A program made the position numbers and the translations under genes. The notes beneath the pieces are model-generated. The model made no database searches. It saw only the letters and a program-made list of their open reading frames with translations, and was not told where the DNA came from. From Litorimonas sp964425355 (lineage in GTDB: Bacteria > Pseudomonadota > Alphaproteobacteria > Caulobacterales > Maricaulaceae), in NCBI GenBank assembly GCA_964425355.1, contig CAYRMO010000059.1, positions 1-16,887 on the forward strand: DNA of 16,887 nt. The letters run 5' to 3'. Every line of letters begins with the position of its first letter. The stretch's first letter is position 1. This document shows positions 14,034 through 16,887 of the stretch, one piece after another.

Positions 14034-14623
14034 TGGATCAGAAAAGCTCTGAGGCTCCGCCTAAGAAAAATAGTTTCTGGCTCGATTTCGGGCCGTTACT
14101 TATCTTCTTTGGAGCCTTCCATTATTTAAAACGGGATTACCCAGATGATGCCATGATCTATGCGGCGGGTATTCTAGCCGTGGCCGCCACCCTGGCTTTG
14201 ATTTATGCTTGGGTGCGCCATCGCCATACCTCCCCCATATTAATTTTCTCAACTGTCGTGATTGGTCTTTTCGCTCTGGCCGCCTTTATTTTTGATGATC
14301 CGCGTTTCATCTATATGAAGCCAACCGTGATGAATATTATATTTGGCCTGGCGGTTTTAGGCGGCGTGATTTTCAAGAAAAATGTCATCAAAATGTTGAT
14401 GGGGTCGGCCTTTGAGCTTCCGGATGATAAATGGAATGTGCTGGCCATAAGATGGGGAATTTTCTTCTTTGTATTAGCGGCTATCAATGAAGTGGTTTGG
14501 CGTAATTTCTCAGAAGAATTTTGGATTGGATTTAAGACCTTTGGATTTTTGCCTATCACCCTGATTTTCACCTTCACCCAGGTTCCTTTTTTAACCAAAT
14601 ATGGGAAAATGCGCGAGGGTTAA
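14033..14623 (+). CDS. yciB: YciB/IspZ family inner-membrane protein (septation protein A family)
   Basis: This 196-aa membrane protein has about five to six helices. The N-terminus DFGPLLIFFGAF is followed by AAGILAVAATLALIYAW. The segment FIYMKPTVMNIIFGLAVLGG (usually F-x-x-KP-T-x-x-x) and the C-terminal WRNFSEEFWIGFKTFGFLPITLIFTFTQVPFL are typical of YciB/IspZ. The protein is linked to septation and envelope integrity. Its biochemical activity is unknown. The start is fused to the symporter stop (TAATG). This pairing of an amino-acid importer with an envelope protein is noted in the findings. Confidence 0.9.
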   Translation: MDQKSSEAPPKKNSFWLDFGPLLIFFGAFHYLKRDYPDDAMIYAAGILAVAATLALIYAWVRHRHTSPILIFSTVVIGLFALAAFIFDDPRFIYMKPTVMNIIFGLAVLGGVIFKKNVIKMLMGSAFELPDDKWNVLAIRWGIFFFVLAAINEVVWRNFSEEFWIGFKTFGFLPITLIFTFTQVPFLTKYGKMREG

Positions 14624-14735
14624 CGCGCTGTTTACCATGTTTGAACCCGCCACTTGAACGAATCATTAGCAGCTGAAAAAGACGGTTTGAGCAATCCAGA
14701 TTGTGTGTTTTTCGGATTGTGCGGGCACAAATACT

Positions 14736-15008
14736 ATGTTTAAAAATCTTGCGGCGGTCGATGCTATTCGCGCTTCTATCAATGTCGGAACGCCTTGGGA
14801 TAGGGCAAATAGTGACATCATACTCCGCTTTAACATTTTAAAGGCCGCACAAAATGTCGGTCGCTTTGAACCTTTCTCCAAAGCTGAACAGGCTCTCAAT
14901 AGCTATTTGGAACAACGCATGGCAGGAAAAAGGCTGTGCGACTTTGCCTGGCGAACACTGGCTGCCAGTGATTTAAATTTTATAATCGAGAAAAAAACCA
15001 ATATTTAA
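14736..15008 (+). CDS. Small orphan ORF, hypothetical
   Basis: This is a 90-codon frame from ATG 14736 (an in-frame GTG at 14703 would add 11 codons). It encodes a basic, mostly helical protein without signal peptide, membrane segment or recognised motif (NVGTPWDRANSDIILRFNIL is the most structured stretch). No convincing Shine-Dalgarno precedes either start. If it is not a gene, then 14624-15096 is a 473-bp intergenic stretch holding only the acnA promoter region. Confidence 0.4.
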   Translation: MFKNLAAVDAIRASINVGTPWDRANSDIILRFNILKAAQNVGRFEPFSKAEQALNSYLEQRMAGKRLCDFAWRTLAASDLNFIIEKKTNI

Positions 15009-15027
15009 AGCCCTTGGGCGGTAATCT

Positions 15028-15055
15028 TTGAAAAATTATTTAGAGTCTGTATAAA
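15028..15055 (+). promoter_or_regulatory. Candidate acnA promoter
   Basis: TTGAAA (15028-15033), a 16-nt spacer and TATAAA (15050-15055) make a near-consensus sigma-70 promoter, placing the transcript start near 15062. The spacer contains GAGTC (15043-15047), a GANTC site of the kind methylated by CcrM in many alphaproteobacteria. An inverted repeat, CTTTGAAA at 15026 and AATAATTTCAAAG at 15070-15082, brackets the promoter. Confidence 0.6.
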
Positions 15056-15096
15056 CCTCTCAATACGGAAATAATTTCAAAGAGGATAGGTTCCAC

Positions 15097-16887
15097 ATGG
15101 CGTCATTGGACAGTTTTAAGTGCGAAAGAGAAATGGTTGTCCGGGGCGGGACCTATACCTATTACGACCTCAAAGACGCCGAGAAAAATGGATTAGTCGG
15201 CATCTCGAATTTGCCGAGATCGCTTAAAGTTTTGCTCGAAAACCTGCTTCGTCATGAAGACGGCAATAGTGTCAAAAAAGAAGATATCCAGGCCATTGCA
15301 GATTGGCTCTCAACGAAAACCTCAACACATGAAATTGCCTATCGCCCGGCGCGGGTCCTGATGCAGGATTTCACTGGTGTTCCAGCTGTTGTAGATCTGG
15401 CCTCCATGCGCGATGCCATTGTTAAATTAGGCGGCTCGGCTGAGGACATTAATCCGCTCAATCCCGTACATCTGGTTATCGATCACTCTGTTATGGTCGA
15501 CTATTTCGGCACGCCCGATTCAGAAGCCAAAAATGTGGCCCGTGAATATGAACGCAATGGCGAGCGCTATGATTTTTTAAAATGGGGACAAACGGCCTTT
15601 GATAATTTCTCTGTTGTCCCGCCGGGTACGGGCATTTGTCATCAGGTCAATCTGGAGCATTTGGCGCAAACCGTCTGGACAAAAACGTCGGACGGCAAAA
15701 CCTATGCCTTCCCGGATACACTTGTCGGGACCGACTCCCATACAACCATGATCAATGGATTATCCGTTTTGGGATGGGGTGTTGGCGGGATTGAAGCCGA
15801 AGCCGCTATGCTGGGTCAACCAATCTCTATGTTGATCCCCGAAGTTGTCGGCTTTGAATTAACGGGTCAATTACCTGAAGGGTCGACTGCGACAGACCTT
15901 GTCTTACGGGTTGTTCAAATGTTGCGCGAAAAAGGCGTGGTTGGAAAATTTGTGGAATTTTACGGTACTGGTCTGGATCATCTATCCCTCGAGGATCAAG
16001 CGACAATCGCCAATATGGCGCCTGAATATGGCGCGACCTGCGGATTTTTCCCTGTTGATGCGGACACCCTACGTTACCTTGCGGCGACCGGTCGAGATGA
16101 AGGTCGAATAGAATTGGTTGAGGCCTATTCAAAAGCCCAAGGCTTCTGGCGTGACGACTCGACCCCCACATATACCAGCACAATCGCTCTGAATATGAGC
16201 ACGGTCACCCCGTCGATTTCCGGGCCGAAACGTCCCCAGGATCGGTTCGACCTTAAAGGCGCCAATGTAAAATTTGCGCAAATCTTACGAGACGAATTTG
16301 ACAAGACCCCAATAGGTGACAGCGCGATTGCGGTCGACGGGAAAAATTTCGAGATCGATCATGGGGATGTCATGATTGCGGCGATTACCTCTTGTACGAA
16401 TACGTCTAATCCATCCGTTATGATGGCGGCGGGTCTCGTTGCCAAAAAGGCGCATGAAAAAGGATTAAAAGTTAAACCCTGGGTGAAAACATCCACGGCA
16501 CCGGGCTCACAAGTTGTGGGGGCCTATCTAGAAAAATCAGGGCTGCAAGATCATTTGGACGCGCTTGGATTTGATGTTGTAGGCTATGGCTGTACGACCT
16601 GTATCGGAAATTCGGGTCCCCTCGCCCCTGAACTGTCCAAAGCCATATCTGACGGCGACCTTGTCTCCTGTTCCGTCCTATCGGGTAACCGGAATTTCGA
16701 AGGTCGAATTGGTCCAGATATCAAAGCTAATTTCCTCGCCTCGCCGCCCCTGGTCGTCGCCTATGCCCTAGCGGGGTCCATGCATCATGATTTTGATCGG
16801 GATCCCCTTGGTGTTGATCGAGCTGGAAATGATGTCTTCCTCAAAGATCTCTGGCCAAATTCAGCCGAGATCGCTGAAATGGTGCGC
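15097..16887 (+). CDS. acnA: Aconitate hydratase A, partial at right edge
   Basis: This cytoplasmic 4Fe-4S enzyme of the TCA cycle isomerises citrate to isocitrate. The first 597 codons of a normal ~890-aa protein lie in the window, and the frame is open to the edge. Recognisable parts are ARVLMQDFTGVPAVVDLASMR, HLVIDHSVMVDYFG, PPGTGICHQVNLEHL, GTDSHTTMINGLSVLGWGVGG, SCTNTSNPS with cluster cysteine C433, and GYGCTTCIGNSGPL with C499 and C502. This gives the full set of three cluster ligands. SVLSGNRNFEGRI is the usual substrate-binding stretch. The ATG at 15097 follows GAGGATAGG. The layout matches AcnA/IRP-type rather than AcnB aconitases. Confidence 0.97.
   Translation, partial: MASLDSFKCEREMVVRGGTYTYYDLKDAEKNGLVGISNLPRSLKVLLENLLRHEDGNSVKKEDIQAIADWLSTKTSTHEIAYRPARVLMQDFTGVPAVVDLASMRDAIVKLGGSAEDINPLNPVHLVIDHSVMVDYFGTPDSEAKNVAREYERNGERYDFLKWGQTAFDNFSVVPPGTGICHQVNLEHLAQTVWTKTSDGKTYAFPDTLVGTDSHTTMINGLSVLGWGVGGIEAEAAMLGQPISMLIPEVVGFELTGQLPEGSTATDLVLRVVQMLREKGVVGKFVEFYGTGLDHLSLEDQATIANMAPEYGATCGFFPVDADTLRYLAATGRDEGRIELVEAYSKAQGFWRDDSTPTYTSTIALNMSTVTPSISGPKRPQDRFDLKGANVKFAQILRDEFDKTPIGDSAIAVDGKNFEIDHGDVMIAAITSCTNTSNPSVMMAAGLVAKKAHEKGLKVKPWVKTSTAPGSQVVGAYLEKSGLQDHLDALGFDVVGYGCTTCIGNSGPLAPELSKAISDGDLVSCSVLSGNRNFEGRIGPDIKANFLASPPLVVAYALAGSMHHDFDRDPLGVDRAGNDVFLKDLWPNSAEIAEMVR

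Noticed and set aside
14624..14735. Possible riboswitch or RNA gene after yciB
   Set aside because: No conserved RNA fold or hairpin-plus-uridine end could be seen.

Overview
The window looks like chromosomal DNA of an alphaproteobacterium. The housekeeping genes (murI, an ABC-F Uup type, ppk2, an aromatic/aspartate aminotransferase, yciB/ispZ, acnA) and the AlkB and YceI proteins fit a marine Hyphomonadales/Maricaulales-type lineage. This placement comes from protein character only and no database search was possible.

Region 1 (1-4421, minus strand) is AT-rich accessory DNA that ends about 150 bp from the 3' end of a tRNA-Leu(CAA) gene. It holds a tight operon, read from right to left: a DEDDh exonuclease with a C-terminal BRCT domain, then a large membrane protein, then a P-loop ATPase of the DUF2791/BrxD type that is cut by the left edge. 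The membrane protein joins a peptidoglycan-binding domain to a transmembrane helix and a TerB_N-TerB-TerB_C cytoplasmic part. The first two genes overlap by 4 nt (ATGA). The ATPase follows about 11 nt after the TerB stop, with its ribosome binding site on that stop codon. This is the best candidate for an undescribed system: a cell-wall-anchored TerB protein coupled to a nuclease and a DUF2791 ATPase, probably with more genes beyond the edge. Defence against phage or control of foreign DNA is an inference from the families and the island setting.

Region 2 (4485-4799) holds three perfect palindromes next to the tRNA, the tRNA gene itself and a promoter candidate for it.

Region 3 (4800-14623) is ordinary, higher-GC chromosome. 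It contains a DedA/YqaA-like membrane protein that overlaps murI tail to tail, then a divergent Uup-type ABC-F ATPase. A 273-bp convergent gap follows, with two 31-bp tandem palindromic repeats. Next come a yceI-alkB pair on the minus strand, a divergent PPK2 kinase, a convergent class I aminotransferase after a strong hairpin, and a divergent pair of coupled genes, an AGCS alanine/glycine symporter and yciB.

Region 4 (14624-16887) has a small orphan ORF, a well-formed promoter with a dyad around it, and the first 597 codons of aconitase acnA, which runs off the right edge.
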